Positions 46,683-56,257 of a stretch of 64,000 nt of DNA are shown here, in pieces. Origin of the DNA: Actinomyces ruminis. GTDB lineage: Bacteria > Actinomycetota > Actinomycetes > Actinomycetales > Actinomycetaceae. Every line of letters begins with the position of its first letter. The first letter of the stretch is position 1. The notes under the pieces were generated by a model that ran no database searches, was not told the origin of the DNA, and saw only the letters and a list, made by a program, of their open reading frames with translations. The position numbers were made by a program, and so were the translations under genes. The stretch spans positions 1-64,000 of the forward strand of contig NZ_MTPX02000051.1 in assembly GCF_002154335.2 (NCBI RefSeq), read 5' to 3'.

Positions 46683-47768
46683 TCAATCCCACAGTCCCCG
46701 GCGCCGTCGGGCATTGGCGGTGATGGCGGGCGGGAACATACTTAGGACGTCCTGACAGAGCCGGGCCGCGTCACGCAGATGCTCGGCGGTGAAGCGCTTG
46801 AAGGTCCAACCGGATGACTCCTGGATGAGATCCTGCCGAACCTTCTCATCCCAGGTCGTGCCTGTAACCGCGTACTTGTCGCGGCCGTCGTACTCCGCGG
46901 CGATTCGCAGTGCGGGCCAGGCCAGGTCGAGGAAGAAGTGGCGACCCTGGCTGGGAATGTCGACCCGCTGCTGTAGCACCGCGGAGGGCAGCCCGAGGGC
47001 CTCGACCTGCCAGCGCACCACGCTTTCACCTGGGGACTCCGAGAAGGGACTGGCGATCCGGGCCACCGCCCGCGCGCGGACGGCGCCCTTCCGCCCGGCC
47101 TGTTCCTCCACCGCCTGCAGAAACCTGACGCGAACCTCCTGCCAGCGCTGCTGCGATCCAGTGAAGTCACGACGATCCGGACGGACCAGAGCGCGCATGG
47201 CCGAGTCGACGATGGTGATGGACTGGCAGGCCGGCAGATCGAAGGCACAGTCGACCGCGGTGCGCATGAGGTCGGTCACCACGATGCCCTGGATCATCAC
47301 CAGTTGCTCGTTCGGGATCGATAGTCGTCGTTTGTGCAGGCACACCGCTCGCCCGCCCGTGCTCTCCGTCGCTAGACGAGGAGTTCTTCCGCGGCGGAAC
47401 TCAACCGCAGGCAGGACAATGGTGGGCGCCGACGGGCGTTTGGGAACGGCGGTCCAAACATCTGGTTCGGCATCGCGAACCCATAGACCGTGCAACAGTG
47501 CGGCGGACTCATGGGTCAGAGCAGTGGCGGATCGCCGCGTCTCCCATGCGCCTCGACAACGCACCAGGCTGACCTCGCGCTTTTGCCGCCACACTTCAGC
47601 GGCTTCTGAGGGGTGGTAGTACACGCCACGCATGGGGCGGACGAGTTCGGGGCGGTGTGACAGATGTGGCAGGTTGCTTACCGCCGACAGGATGACCGGC
47701 GGAAGCGACGGCGGGGTCGGATAGGCATCCATGGGGCGATCCTGTGCTTCGGCCTCATTCAGCGCCAT
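46683..47768 (-). CDS. AbiEi-like / DUF559 (Vsr-like nuclease fold) protein
   Basis: Protein of 361 residues from the ATG at 47766-47768; the frame is open further upstream to 47873, but that ATG lies inside the repeat. The N-terminal half resembles the AbiEi antitoxin family: GVYYHPSEAAEVWRQKRE, ALTHESAALLHGLWV and GIVVTDLMRTAVDCAF with RxxVD-like spacing. The C-terminal half has a DUF559/Vsr-like nuclease core, FFLDLAWPALRIAAEYDG, then KVRQDLIQESSGWTFKRFTAE. Such proteins are frequent, often multicopy, in actinobacteria and of unproven function. It sits between two copies of a palindromic repeat. An ATG at 47732 is an alternative start. Confidence 0.65.
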   Translation of the reverse strand: MALNEAEAQDRPMDAYPTPPSLPPVILSAVSNLPHLSHRPELVRPMRGVYYHPSEAAEVWRQKREVSLVRCRGAWETRRSATALTHESAALLHGLWVRDAEPDVWTAVPKRPSAPTIVLPAVEFRRGRTPRLATESTGGRAVCLHKRRLSIPNEQLVMIQGIVVTDLMRTAVDCAFDLPACQSITIVDSAMRALVRPDRRDFTGSQQRWQEVRVRFLQAVEEQAGRKGAVRARAVARIASPFSESPGESVVRWQVEALGLPSAVLQQRVDIPSQGRHFFLDLAWPALRIAAEYDGRDKYAVTGTTWDEKVRQDLIQESSGWTFKRFTAEHLRDAARLCQDVLSMFPPAITANARRRRGLWD

Positions 47769-47865
47769 CGGGCACGTTGAGTCCTGTGGATTGGGGGTGC
47801 ACGAACCGCACCTGTGGACCCCGGTGAAGAGGGCGGCGGCCGACCGATGCTCCGTCCTACGGCCG

Positions 47866-47968
47866 ACATACACGAGTTCTCGGCAGTGACACGAGTTTTA
47901 GAGGTTTCCACGTGCACAGCGCCTGCAAACCTCTAAAACTCGTGCTCCTGAGCCAAACTCGTGTATGT
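47866..47968. repeat. ACGAGTTTTGGAG palindromic element, copy C
   Basis: Inner arms CACGAGTTTTAGAGGTTT (47890-47907) and 47927-47944 pair perfectly over 18 bases. Outer arms ACATACACGAGTT (47866-47878) and 47956-47968 pair perfectly over 13. Compensatory change is visible: where copy B has GGAGG/CCTCC, this copy has AGAGG/CCTCT, so pairing is preserved. Confidence 0.85.
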
Positions 47969-48058
47969 GCTGGCTGTGGCTGCCCGCGGCGCCGGTGAAC
48001 AGGTCGGGATCGGGGCATGCATGTGCGCTGGGTGTGGCTGCACTCACGGCGATCTGAC

Positions 48059-48087
48059 TTGGCGTTGGCGGGGAGGCCGTGTAAATT
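48059..48087 (+). promoter_or_regulatory. Promoter of the tRNA-Gln/Glu cluster
   Basis: TTGGCG (48059-48064) and TAAATT (48082-48087) are spaced by 17 bases, and the mature tRNA-Gln begins 46 bases after the -10 box. It is the only AT-rich hexamer pair in the preceding region. Confidence 0.5.
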
Positions 48088-48132
48088 ACCGATCGCTGCC
48101 CGGGCGTTAGCCGCGCGGGTGCACCAATCTCT

Positions 48133-48204
48133 TGGGGTATGGTGTAATTGGCAACACAGGTGATTCTGGTTCATCCATTCTAGGTTCGAGTCCTGGTACC
48201 CCAG
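48133..48204 (+). tRNA. tRNA-Gln (anticodon CUG)
   Basis: TGGGGTA pairs with TACCCCA. The anticodon stem GGTGA/TCATC holds TTCTGGT, giving CTG. T-loop TTCGAGT; discriminator G; no encoded CCA. Confidence 0.95.
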
Positions 48205-48287
48205 CCGAGTGCTGATAGCCGCAAACCGGTCCATCGTCATTGGTGGGCGGAGTACGGCCTCGGCGCCTCGAACAAGTCCATATTCGA

Positions 48288-48360
48288 GCCCCGTTCGTCT
48301 AGCGGCCCAGGACACCGCCCTCTCACGGCGGCAGCACCGGTTCAAATCCGGTACGGGGTA
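48288..48360 (+). tRNA. tRNA-Glu (anticodon CUC), copy 1
   Basis: GCCCCGT pairs with ACGGGGT. The anticodon stem CCGCC/GGCGG encloses a loop with CTC. T-arm CCGG-TTCAAAT-CCGG. CCA is not encoded. It is identical over 73 bases to copy 2, 106 bases downstream. Confidence 0.95.
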
Positions 48361-48393
48361 CGAGCCACGGTTCCTCAAGGAGCCAGTCGGCAG

Positions 48394-48469
48394 GCCCCGT
48401 TCGTCTAGCGGCCCAGGACACCGCCCTCTCACGGCGGCAGCACCGGTTCAAATCCGGTACGGGGTACCA
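48394..48469 (+). tRNA. tRNA-Glu (anticodon CUC), copy 2
   Basis: Same sequence as copy 1, with CCA encoded at 48467-48469. The spacer between the copies (48361-48393) is unrelated to the region before copy 1, so only the tRNA body is duplicated. Confidence 0.95.
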
Positions 48470-48487
48470 CTCAAGCGGCGCGCTTGC

Positions 48488-48518
48488 AAGGCCAGCTCAC
48501 CTCAGGTGAGTTGGCCTT
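48488..48518. terminator. Strong bidirectional terminator after the tRNA cluster
   Basis: AAGGCCAGCTCACCT (48488-48502) pairs with 48504-48518 with a single mismatch and almost no loop. A on one side and T on the other flank it, so it can end both the tRNA transcript and the convergent deacetylase transcript. Confidence 0.8.
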
Positions 48519-48520
48519 CG

Positions 48521-49387
48521 TCATTGTTGAGCCGCGATCAGTTCGCCGGCGCTGACCACGCGCAGCCCTCGCGACTGAATACGTTCCACCGAACGGGCCA
48601 CCTCGTCCATGAGCCCGGCGGACGGCTGGCTCCTGCCGTCGTGGCACAGGATGATCGCGCCGTCCTGTGCGCTGTCGCCCGTCTCTCTGGCGGCGGCGAC
48701 CCCCGGGGTGTGCAGGCTCCAGAGCACCAGGCTCAGGCCCCTGTCCGCCGCGGCGGCCAGTGCGACCGCGTCCACGCGCCCGTACGGCGGGCGCCAGAGG
48801 GCCGGTTCGGGTGCGCCCGCAGAGACGATCGCGTCGATCGTCCGGTCGAGATCCCGGTCGAGCTCCTCCGACGAGGCGCCGTAGACATCCGTGTGGACCC
48901 AGTTGTGAATCGCCACCTCGTGTCCCTCGGCAACCTCACGCGCGATGAGGTCGGGATGGGCGCTGGCGGCCTCGCCGAGCACGAAGAAGGTCGCCTTCGC
49001 ACCCAACCGGGAGAGCATGTCGAGCACCACCGGGGTCCAGCGGGGATCCGGGCCGTCGTCGAAGGTGAGGGCCACGGCTCCCGTGCTCGGCGCCGTGCGG
49101 AAGATCGTGGACACCATCCTCGGCCCCGTCGGCTCCACCGGGAGCGGGGCCACCCGGAAGGTGGGGGAGCGGCGCCCGTCGTACCAGTGCGTGGCCCCGG
49201 CCCCCGCGACGGCGCCGATCGTCCCCGCCGCGAGCACGCCTGCCGCCCTCAGGGCAGTACGGCGCGTTGAGTTCTCGGAGGCATCGTCGCGATCCGCCGT
49301 GGACGAGATCTCCTCCTGGAGGTCGTGACCTGCGTAGTCGCCGAGGTCCAGGGGGCCGGAGAGCCGCGGGGCCGCGGGGTTAGTCAT
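48521..49387 (-). CDS. Polysaccharide deacetylase (NodB-like, family CE4)
   Basis: Protein of 288 residues. A cytoplasmic start with a basic patch (NSTRRTALRAAG) leads to a hydrophobic segment VLAAGTIGAVAGAGATHW at about 45-63: a membrane anchor or Tat-like signal. The NodB domain follows, with TFDDGPDPRW (catalytic Asp and metal Asp), HEVAIHNWVHTD (metal His pair), WRPPYGRVD and IILCHDGR. It would deacetylate cell-wall or secreted glycans outside the membrane. Confidence 0.87.
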   Translation of the reverse strand: MTNPAAPRLSGPLDLGDYAGHDLQEEISSTADRDDASENSTRRTALRAAGVLAAGTIGAVAGAGATHWYDGRRSPTFRVAPLPVEPTGPRMVSTIFRTAPSTGAVALTFDDGPDPRWTPVVLDMLSRLGAKATFFVLGEAASAHPDLIAREVAEGHEVAIHNWVHTDVYGASSEELDRDLDRTIDAIVSAGAPEPALWRPPYGRVDAVALAAAADRGLSLVLWSLHTPGVAAARETGDSAQDGAIILCHDGRSQPSAGLMDEVARSVERIQSRGLRVVSAGELIAAQQ

Positions 49388-49525
49388 GGGGTTGAGAGTA
49401 CAACCGACGCTTCCGGGGCAGCGACCGTTGGGGCGGTACCGCCACCGCTCCTGCGAGGTTCCGCTCATCCCCGCGGCGCTTACGCAGGCGCCCGCCCCTT
49501 GGACATACTCATCTACACTGCCGCC

Positions 49526-51210
49526 GTGACCAACTTCCCCAAGCTCAGTGCCCCCGGCCCGCTCCAGGACGGAGCGATGCGCATCACCCCCCTGGGCGGC
49601 CTCGGCGAGGTCGGGCGCAACATGACCGTCTTTGAGGTCGATGGCAAGCTGCTCATCGTCGACTGCGGCGTGCTGTTCCCCGAGGAGGACCAGCCCGGCG
49701 TTGACCTGATCCTGCCCGACTTCACCTACATCGAGGACCGCCTCGACGACGTGGTTGCCATGGTGCTCACCCACGGGCATGAGGACCACATCGGCGGCGT
49801 GCCCTACCTGCTGCGCCTGCGCGAGGACATTCCCCTGATCGGTTCCGACCTCACCCTCGCCTTCGTGGCGGCCAAGCTCGCTGAGCACCACCTCCATCCG
49901 GTGCTGCGAGTGGTCTCCGAACACGAGGAGGTATCCTACGGCCCCTTCGACCTGGAGTTCGTGGCCGTTAACCACTCCATTCCGGACGCCATGGCCGCCA
50001 TGATCCGTACCGACGCCGGCTCGGTACTGATCACCGGAGACTTCAAGGTCGACTCCCTACCATCGATGGGCGCATCACCGACCTGCGCTCCTTCGCCCGC
50101 TTCGGCGACGAGGGCGTGGACCTGTTCTGTGTGGACTCCACCAACGCCGAGGTTCCCGGGATGATCGGGCATGAGAACCAGATCGGCCCGGTCCTGGACG
50201 GTGTCTTCGCCGAGTCCGAGCAGCAGATCATTGTGGCCTCCTTCGCCAGCCATGTGCATCGCGTCCAGCAGGTGCTCGACGCCGCCGCCCTGCACGGCCG
50301 CCGGGTCGCCCTGATCGGCCGCTCCATGGTGCGCAACATGGGCATCGCCGCCGAGCGCGGCTATCTGAAGGTGCCCGAGGGGGTGCTGGTCAACGCCCGC
50401 GACCTCGGCTCCCTGCCGCCCGAGGAACGCGTCCTGATGGTCACCGGCTCGCAGGGCGAGCCCATGGCGGCTCTGTCCCGCATGGTCCACGGCGAGCACC
50501 GCTCCGTCACCGTGGAGCCTGGCGACACGGTGATCTTCGCGTCCTCGCTGATCCCCGGCAACGAGAACTCCGTCTACCGAGTCATCAACCAGCTCATGCG
50601 CCTGGGGGCCCGCGTGGTCCACCAGGGCAACGCCAAGGTGCACGTGTCCGGTCACGCCTCCTCCGAGGAATTGCTGCACGTGTACAACATCGTCGGCCCC
50701 CGCAACGTCATGCCGATCCACGGTGAGATTCGCCACCTGGTGGCCAACGGGGCCCTGGCGGTCAAGACCGGCGTCGATCCCAAGCGGGTGATGCTGTGTG
50801 AGGACGGGGTGGTGGTCGACCTGGCCGACGGCAAGGCCCGCATCGCCGGCTCCGTGCCCTGCGGCTACGTGTATGTGGACGGCTCCTCGGTCGGCGAGAT
50901 TGACGAGACCGAGCTCAAGGACCGGCGCATCCTCGCCGAGGAGGGCTTCGTGTCCGTGTACGCCGTCGTCGAGACCTCCACCGGCACCATCCTGGCCGGC
51001 CCGGACATTCAGGCTCGGGGCGTGGCCGAGGACGACTCCGTTTTCGATGAGGTCCTGCCCGACGTCACCAACGCGCTCGCCGAGGCCCTGGACAAGGGCA
51101 ACGCCGACGCCCACTCCCTCCAACAGGCCATGCGCCGCACCCTGGGCCGATGGATCGGCCGTCGGCTGCGGCGTCGGCCCATGATCGTCCCGGTGGTCAT
51201 CGAAGCATGA
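49526..51210 (+). CDS. rnj: Ribonuclease J; one frameshift
   Basis: Metallo-beta-lactamase/beta-CASP ribonuclease of 561 residues after repair. It has LGGLGEVGRNMTVFE, the metal site THGHEDHIGG, LITGDFKVD, SFASHVHRVQQ, VTGSQGEPMAALSRM and MPIHGEIRHL. It processes rRNA and degrades mRNA as an endonuclease and 5'-3' exonuclease. The frame breaks near 50057, where CTACCATC should be CTACCCATC. GTG at 49526 gives the usual N-terminus. Its stop overlaps the next gene's ATG. Confidence 0.93.
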
Positions 51211-52172
51211 GCGCGCTCCGCAGCACCCTGATCAACCAGGACGACGGCCAACGGGCCATGCGCCGCCCCGCCTGCTTCATCTCCACCGGCTCCGTGTTGA
51301 TCGACCTGCCCCTGCACGTCGAGCGCGTCCCCGCACCGGGCGGCGCCGTCACCGCCACCTCGTCCGGGCCCACGGTCGGCGGCGGCTACACGGTTGTCTC
51401 GGCCGTTGCCCGCCAGGGGCTGCCCGCCGCCCTGGCCGCCACCCTGGGCACCGGCCCCAACTCCGCCCAGGTGCGCGAGACCATGATGCACGACGGCGTG
51501 GAGCTGCTCGTGGACGAGCTGGTGGGCGACATCGGCACCTGTACCACCCTGATCGAGCCCAGCGGGAGGCGCACCTTCATCACCACCGAGGGCGTGGAGG
51601 CCGAACCCCAGCTGGAGGACCTGCAACGCATCGAGCTGCGGGAGGGCGACTGGGTTTACGCCACCGGCTACGACCTGGTGCACCGCTCCAGTCGGGACGT
51701 GCTCACCTCCTGGCTGCTGCGCCTGCCCGAAGGCGTCGGTCTGGTTGTCGATCTCGGCCCCGTGCAGCCGGAGATCCCCGACCACGTGCTGCTGCCCATC
51801 CTGCGCCGCACCACCCTGCTGACCGGCAACCACTTCGAAATCACCCAGCTGACCGCCCGCCTGGGCAGCCCCGAGGCACTGCGCCGCGCCTGCCCCGACG
51901 GCCTGCTGGTGCGCCGCACCGGCGTGCACGGCTGCGTCATGTGGCCGGTGGGTGGGGACCGGATCGAGGTGCCCGGCTTCGCCCGGGACGTGGTGGACAC
52001 CACTGGCGCCGGCGACACCCACACGGGCGTGCTGGTGGTCGGCCTCATGGACGGGCTCGACGTCGTCGCCGCCGCCCGCCGGGCCAACGCCGCCGCCGCG
52101 GAGGCCGTCAGCCGGATTGGGCCGGCCCGTGCCCCTCGGCGAGACGAGATAGACGCGTTCCTGCGGGCCTAG
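51207..52172 (+). CDS. PfkB/ribokinase-family carbohydrate kinase
   Basis: Kinase of 321 residues with the ribokinase fold: SVLIDLPLHVERVPAPGGAV, GGGYTVVSAVARQGLPAAL, and the C-terminal signature DTTGAGDTHTGVLVVGL with the catalytic aspartate. The sugar or nucleoside substrate cannot be told. Coupling by ATGA to rnj and placement before ftsK is unusual company for a sugar kinase. In related genomes dapA often lies in this neighbourhood, so it may be an insertion. Confidence 0.85.
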   Translation: MSALRSTLINQDDGQRAMRRPACFISTGSVLIDLPLHVERVPAPGGAVTATSSGPTVGGGYTVVSAVARQGLPAALAATLGTGPNSAQVRETMMHDGVELLVDELVGDIGTCTTLIEPSGRRTFITTEGVEAEPQLEDLQRIELREGDWVYATGYDLVHRSSRDVLTSWLLRLPEGVGLVVDLGPVQPEIPDHVLLPILRRTTLLTGNHFEITQLTARLGSPEALRRACPDGLLVRRTGVHGCVMWPVGGDRIEVPGFARDVVDTTGAGDTHTGVLVVGLMDGLDVVAAARRANAAAAEAVSRIGPARAPRRDEIDAFLRA

Positions 52173-52226
52173 CCCGGCGTGGCAGGCCCGCCGCCGGCCG
52201 AGCGCACGGGTAGCGTTGAAGGCACC

Positions 52227-54924
52227 ATGCCAATTCTCGCACCAAGACTTCGCCGCCCCCCACTCAGTCCGCGGGCGGACGCTACCGCAGCACCGGCTGG
52301 GCGTTCGTCGTGCTCGCGCTCGCCGTCGTGATTGGACTGCGCGAGTGGTTCGGCATCTCCGGCGCCGCCGGCGGCGTGCTGCACCACCTCGCCGCCGGGC
52401 CGCTGGGGGTACTCGGAATCGCTGTGCCCGTGCTGCTCGCGGCGCTGGGCGTGGCCATGCTGCGCGCCCGCAGCTTCGCTGGCACCCCGGTGCGCGTGGC
52501 GGTCGGCTGCTTGGGTGTGCTTACCGGCGTGGCCGGCATCATCCACGTGAGTTCCGGCAACCCCGCACTGGACCATGGAATCGCCCCCCTGGAGGCGGCC
52601 GGCGGACTGCTCGGCTGGGTGGTTGGCTACCCGCTGGCCACCCTATTCAGCGCGGTCGGCGCCGTGATCCTATTCATCCTGTTGATCGTCTTCTCCGCTC
52701 TGGTCATCTCCGGCAAGACGGTCGCCGAGATTCGTGAGCGCCTGGCCGAGCGCCGCGGCCGCGACGACGCCGGCGCGTTCGCCCCCAACCTGGCCACCCG
52801 CACCCTGGGGCGGGTACGTCAGGCCGTCGCCGGTGGGGATGAGGACGCCCCCACCACCCGCTTGGACGCATACGACGGCGACGAGGCCTTCCGCAGCGCC
52901 ATCGAGACCGACAAACGGCCGCGCGGCAACGGGCGGCGCAAGCGCACCAGCGGCCCCGCCGAGTCGCCCGCCGCCGCGCCGACGTTGGCCGGCGACGACT
53001 CCGCCACCAGCGTGCTGCCCGACCCCCCGGTCGACGTGCCCCTGGACGACGACGTCCCCGCCGCCCCTGCGCGCCGCACCAAAGCGGTTAAGAGCAGCCG
53101 CAAGTCCGGCAAGCCCGCCGGCTCCAAGGCGGATGCCGCCCCGACGCCCCGGAGCGAGCCCGACGCCGTCACCCAGGAGACCCCAGCCGTCGCCGAGCAG
53201 GACTTCGCCGACGCCATCGCCCTGGGGCAGATGCAGCTGCCTGACGGCTCCACCTACCGTCTGCCCGACGAGTCCCTGCTCGAGCCCGGCCGTGGCCACG
53301 CCACCCGCACCGAGGCCAACGACGCCATCGTCAACAAGCTGCAGGACGTGTTCACCGAGTTCGGTGTGGACGCCACCGTGACTGGTTACACGCGCGGCCC
53401 CCAGGTCACCCGCTACGAGGTCCACCTGGGCCGCGGCGTGAACGTCTCCCGGGTAACCAGCCAGGCCAAGAACATCGCCTACGCGGTCGGCTCGGACGAG
53501 ATCCGCCTGCTCACCCCGATCCCGGGCAAGAGCGCGATCGGTGTGGAGATCCCCAACTCCGACCGGGAGATGGTCAAGCTCGGCGACGTGCTGCGCTCCC
53601 AGGCCGCCAAGAAGCAGACCCACCCGCTGGTGGTGGGCCTGGGCAAGGACGTCGAGGGCGACTACGTGGTCACCAACCTGGCCAAGACCCCGCACCTGCT
53701 GGTGGCCGGCCAGACCGGATCCGGTAAGTCCTCCTTTGTCAACTCCATGATCACCTCCATCATGATGCGGGCCACGCCCGAGGAGGTCCGCATGGTGCTG
53801 GTGGACCCCAAGCGCGTGGAGCTGACCATCTACGAGGGCATCCCGCACCTGATCACCCCCATCATTACCTCCCCGAAGAAGGCGGCCGAGGCCCTGGAGT
53901 GGGTGGTGCGAGAGATGGACGCCCGCTACGACGACCTGGCCTCCTTCGGCTTCAAACACATCGACGACTTCAACAAGGCGGTACGCGCCGGCGAGGTTCA
54001 GCCCCTGCCCGGCTCCCAGCGGGTGATCGCCCCCTACCCCTACCTGCTGGTGGTGGTCGACGAGTTGGCGGACCTGATGATGACCGCCCCCAAGGACGTC
54101 GAGGCCTCCATCCAGCGCATCACCCAGCTGGCCCGCGCCGCCGGCATCCACCTGGTGCTGGCCACGCAGCGGCCGGTGGCCCAGGTGGTCACCGGACTGA
54201 TCAAGTCCAACGTGCCCTCCCGCCTGGCCTTTGCCACCGCCTCCCAGCTGGACTCGCGCGTCATCCTGGACCAGAACGGCGCCGAGACCCTTACCGGCCA
54301 GGGTGACGCCCTCTACCTCGGTCCGGGCGCCTCCACCCCGGTACGCGTGCAGGGATCCTGGGTCACCGAGTCGGAGATCCGCGCGGTGGTCGACCACGTC
54401 AAGGGACAGCTGCAGCCCGACTACCGCGAGGACGTGATCGTCCCGGAGGTCAAGAAGCAGATCGACGAGGAGATCGGCGACGACATGGACCTGCTGCTGC
54501 AGGCCGCAGAGCTGATCATCACCAGCCAGTTCGGCTCCACCTCCATGCTGCAGCGCAAGCTGCGGGTCGGCTTCGCCAAGGCGGCCGACTCATGGACCTG
54601 CTGGAGACCCGCGAGGTTGTGGGCCCCTCCGAGGGCTCCAAGGCCCGCGAGGTGCTGGTCCAGCCCGAGCAGTTGGAGGAGACGCTCGCCTGGATCAAGG
54701 GCGAGGGGGCCGCTCCCGGCAGCGAGCCGGATGAGGATGCGGCTGTTCCGGGCGCCGACGGCAACGCCGACGCCGCGACGACGACGCTGCCCACCGACCG
54801 CTACGGCTCCGACCCCCTGGAGGCCGACCGGGGCCTGAGCGAGTCGGAGTCCTGGGACGACCTGGCGGCGGAGGAGGACTCCGAGGACGCCTGGAGCCTG
54901 ACCGGCCGCGGTGCCTCCTGGTGA
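52227..54924 (+). CDS. ftsK: DNA translocase FtsK/SpoIIIE; two frameshifts
   Basis: Septum-bound DNA pump of 899 residues after repair. The ATG at 52227 is followed at once by a missing G (ATGCCAATT for ATGGCCAATT), hiding the start MANSRTKTS. Four TM helices occupy about 20-150, then an Ala/Pro/Lys-rich linker. The motor domain has [15 protein letters not shown], Walker [16 protein letters not shown] and [20 protein letters not shown] second break near 54590 (GCGGCCGAC for GCGGGCCGAC) splits the DNA-reading gamma domain ([15 protein letters not shown]). An acidic tail ends the protein. Confidence 0.93.
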
Positions 54925-54957
54925 AGTGCGCGGGTGTGATCATCTAGGCTGGGAGCG

Positions 54958-55575
54958 ATGAACACCACAGCCACCGAGCCGGGCGCCACCCGGGGCGCGA
55001 GCGCACCCCCACTGCTGAACATCGCCAACGTGTTGACGGTGCTGCGGCTGATCCTGGTACCCGTCTTCATTTGGCTCATGCTCCAGCCCGGCCACGGCAT
55101 GCGGCTGGCGGCCACCATCGTGTTCGTCGTGGCGGCGATAACGGACAAGCTGGACGGTCAGCTGGCCCGTTCCCGGGGACTGATCACCAGCTTCGGGAAG
55201 ATCGCCGACCCCATCGCCGATAAGGCGTTGACTCTGTCGGCCTTCATTCTGCTGTCCGTGGCTGGACGCCTGTGGTGGTGGGTGACGATCGTCATCGTCG
55301 TGCGCGAGCTGGGCATCACCGTCATGCGTTTCGTGATGCTGCGCCGCGCCGTCATGGCCGCCTCGCGCGGCGGCAAGCTCAAAACCACGCTGCAGATGAT
55401 CGGCATCATCGGTCTGCTCGTGCCCTGGACGATGTTCCTGCCGGAGCTGTTCGCCGAGGTGTTGACGGCCATTGCCTACGCCGCCATCGGTGCCGCCCTG
55501 GTGGTCACCGTGGTCACCGGCGTGGACTACGTGCTTCAGGCCCGCCGCATCGCCCGTGGGGAGGAGACCGTATGA
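54958..55575 (+). CDS. pgsA: CDP-diacylglycerol-glycerol-3-phosphate 3-phosphatidyltransferase
   Basis: Membrane enzyme of 205 residues making phosphatidylglycerol phosphate. The CDP-alcohol phosphotransferase signature is complete: DGQLARSRGLITSFGKIAD followed by PIAD. Four or more TM helices surround it; ANVLTVLRLILVPVF is the usual start. The stop overlaps the cinA ATG by four bases. Confidence 0.92.
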   Translation: MNTTATEPGATRGASAPPLLNIANVLTVLRLILVPVFIWLMLQPGHGMRLAATIVFVVAAITDKLDGQLARSRGLITSFGKIADPIADKALTLSAFILLSVAGRLWWWVTIVIVVRELGITVMRFVMLRRAVMAASRGGKLKTTLQMIGIIGLLVPWTMFLPELFAEVLTAIAYAAIGAALVVTVVTGVDYVLQARRIARGEETV

Positions 55576-56138
55576 GCGCCACTCCCGCGGAGCAGAACCC
55601 GTCCGGTATGCCCGCTCCCGACGGCGGCCACGGCACTCTGGTGGAGGCGGCGCGCTTCCTGCTGGCCAAGGCGGAGGAGCGGGGGCTGACGCTGGCGGTC
55701 GCCGAGTCGCTGACCGGCGGCGAGGTCGCCTCCACGCTGGTGAGCGTGCCCGGGGCGTCCGCCGTTGTCGTCGGTGCCGTCGTCGCCTACGCCACCCGCA
55801 TCAAGGAGCAGGTCTTGGGCGTGGATGCCGCGCGCCTGGCCGCAACCGGGCCGGTCGACGGCGAGGTGGCCAAGCAGATGGCCACGGGCGTTGCCCGGCT
55901 CATGGGCACCGACCTGGGCCTGGCCACCACCGGGGTGGCCGGGCCGGGTGCGGCCGACGGCCACCCGGCCGGCACCGTGCATGTGGCCGTCGCCTCGCCC
56001 TGGGGGACGCTCACGCGCGAACTGCACCTGTCCGGCGGCCGGGAGGCGGTGCGCGACGGCGCCACCACCGCGGTGCTGGCCCTGGCCGGCGCGCTGCTCG
56101 AGACCGCTCCGCAGCCCGGCGGGGACGCCGTCGGGTAG
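55572..56138 (+). CDS. cinA: CinA-family nicotinamide-nucleotide amidase (PncC domain)
   Basis: Protein of 188 residues with only the C-terminal CinA domain: LTLAVAESLTGGEVASTLVSVP, VVAYATRIKEQVLGV, then ATTGVAGPGAADGHPAGTVHVA. It deamidates NMN in pyridine nucleotide recycling. It lies in the usual actinobacterial pgsA-cinA-clgR-recA block. Confidence 0.92.
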   Translation: MSATPAEQNPSGMPAPDGGHGTLVEAARFLLAKAEERGLTLAVAESLTGGEVASTLVSVPGASAVVVGAVVAYATRIKEQVLGVDAARLAATGPVDGEVAKQMATGVARLMGTDLGLATTGVAGPGAADGHPAGTVHVAVASPWGTLTRELHLSGGREAVRDGATTAVLALAGALLETAPQPGGDAVG

Positions 56139-56257
56139 ATTGAGCAACCCGGTGGCCGGACAACTTGGGTGACACCAATGCGGTCCCCAGGCTTCTTCCA
56201 GACTTCTCCGGAAGGATCATCTCAACGCCGCCGGGGGAGTACCCACCGGAGGCGGGA

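Noticed and set aside
48133-48469. Prophage or integrative element attachment at the tRNA cluster
   Set aside because: No integrase, no repeated tRNA 3' fragment and no phage genes are nearby; the downstream genes are chromosomal core genes.
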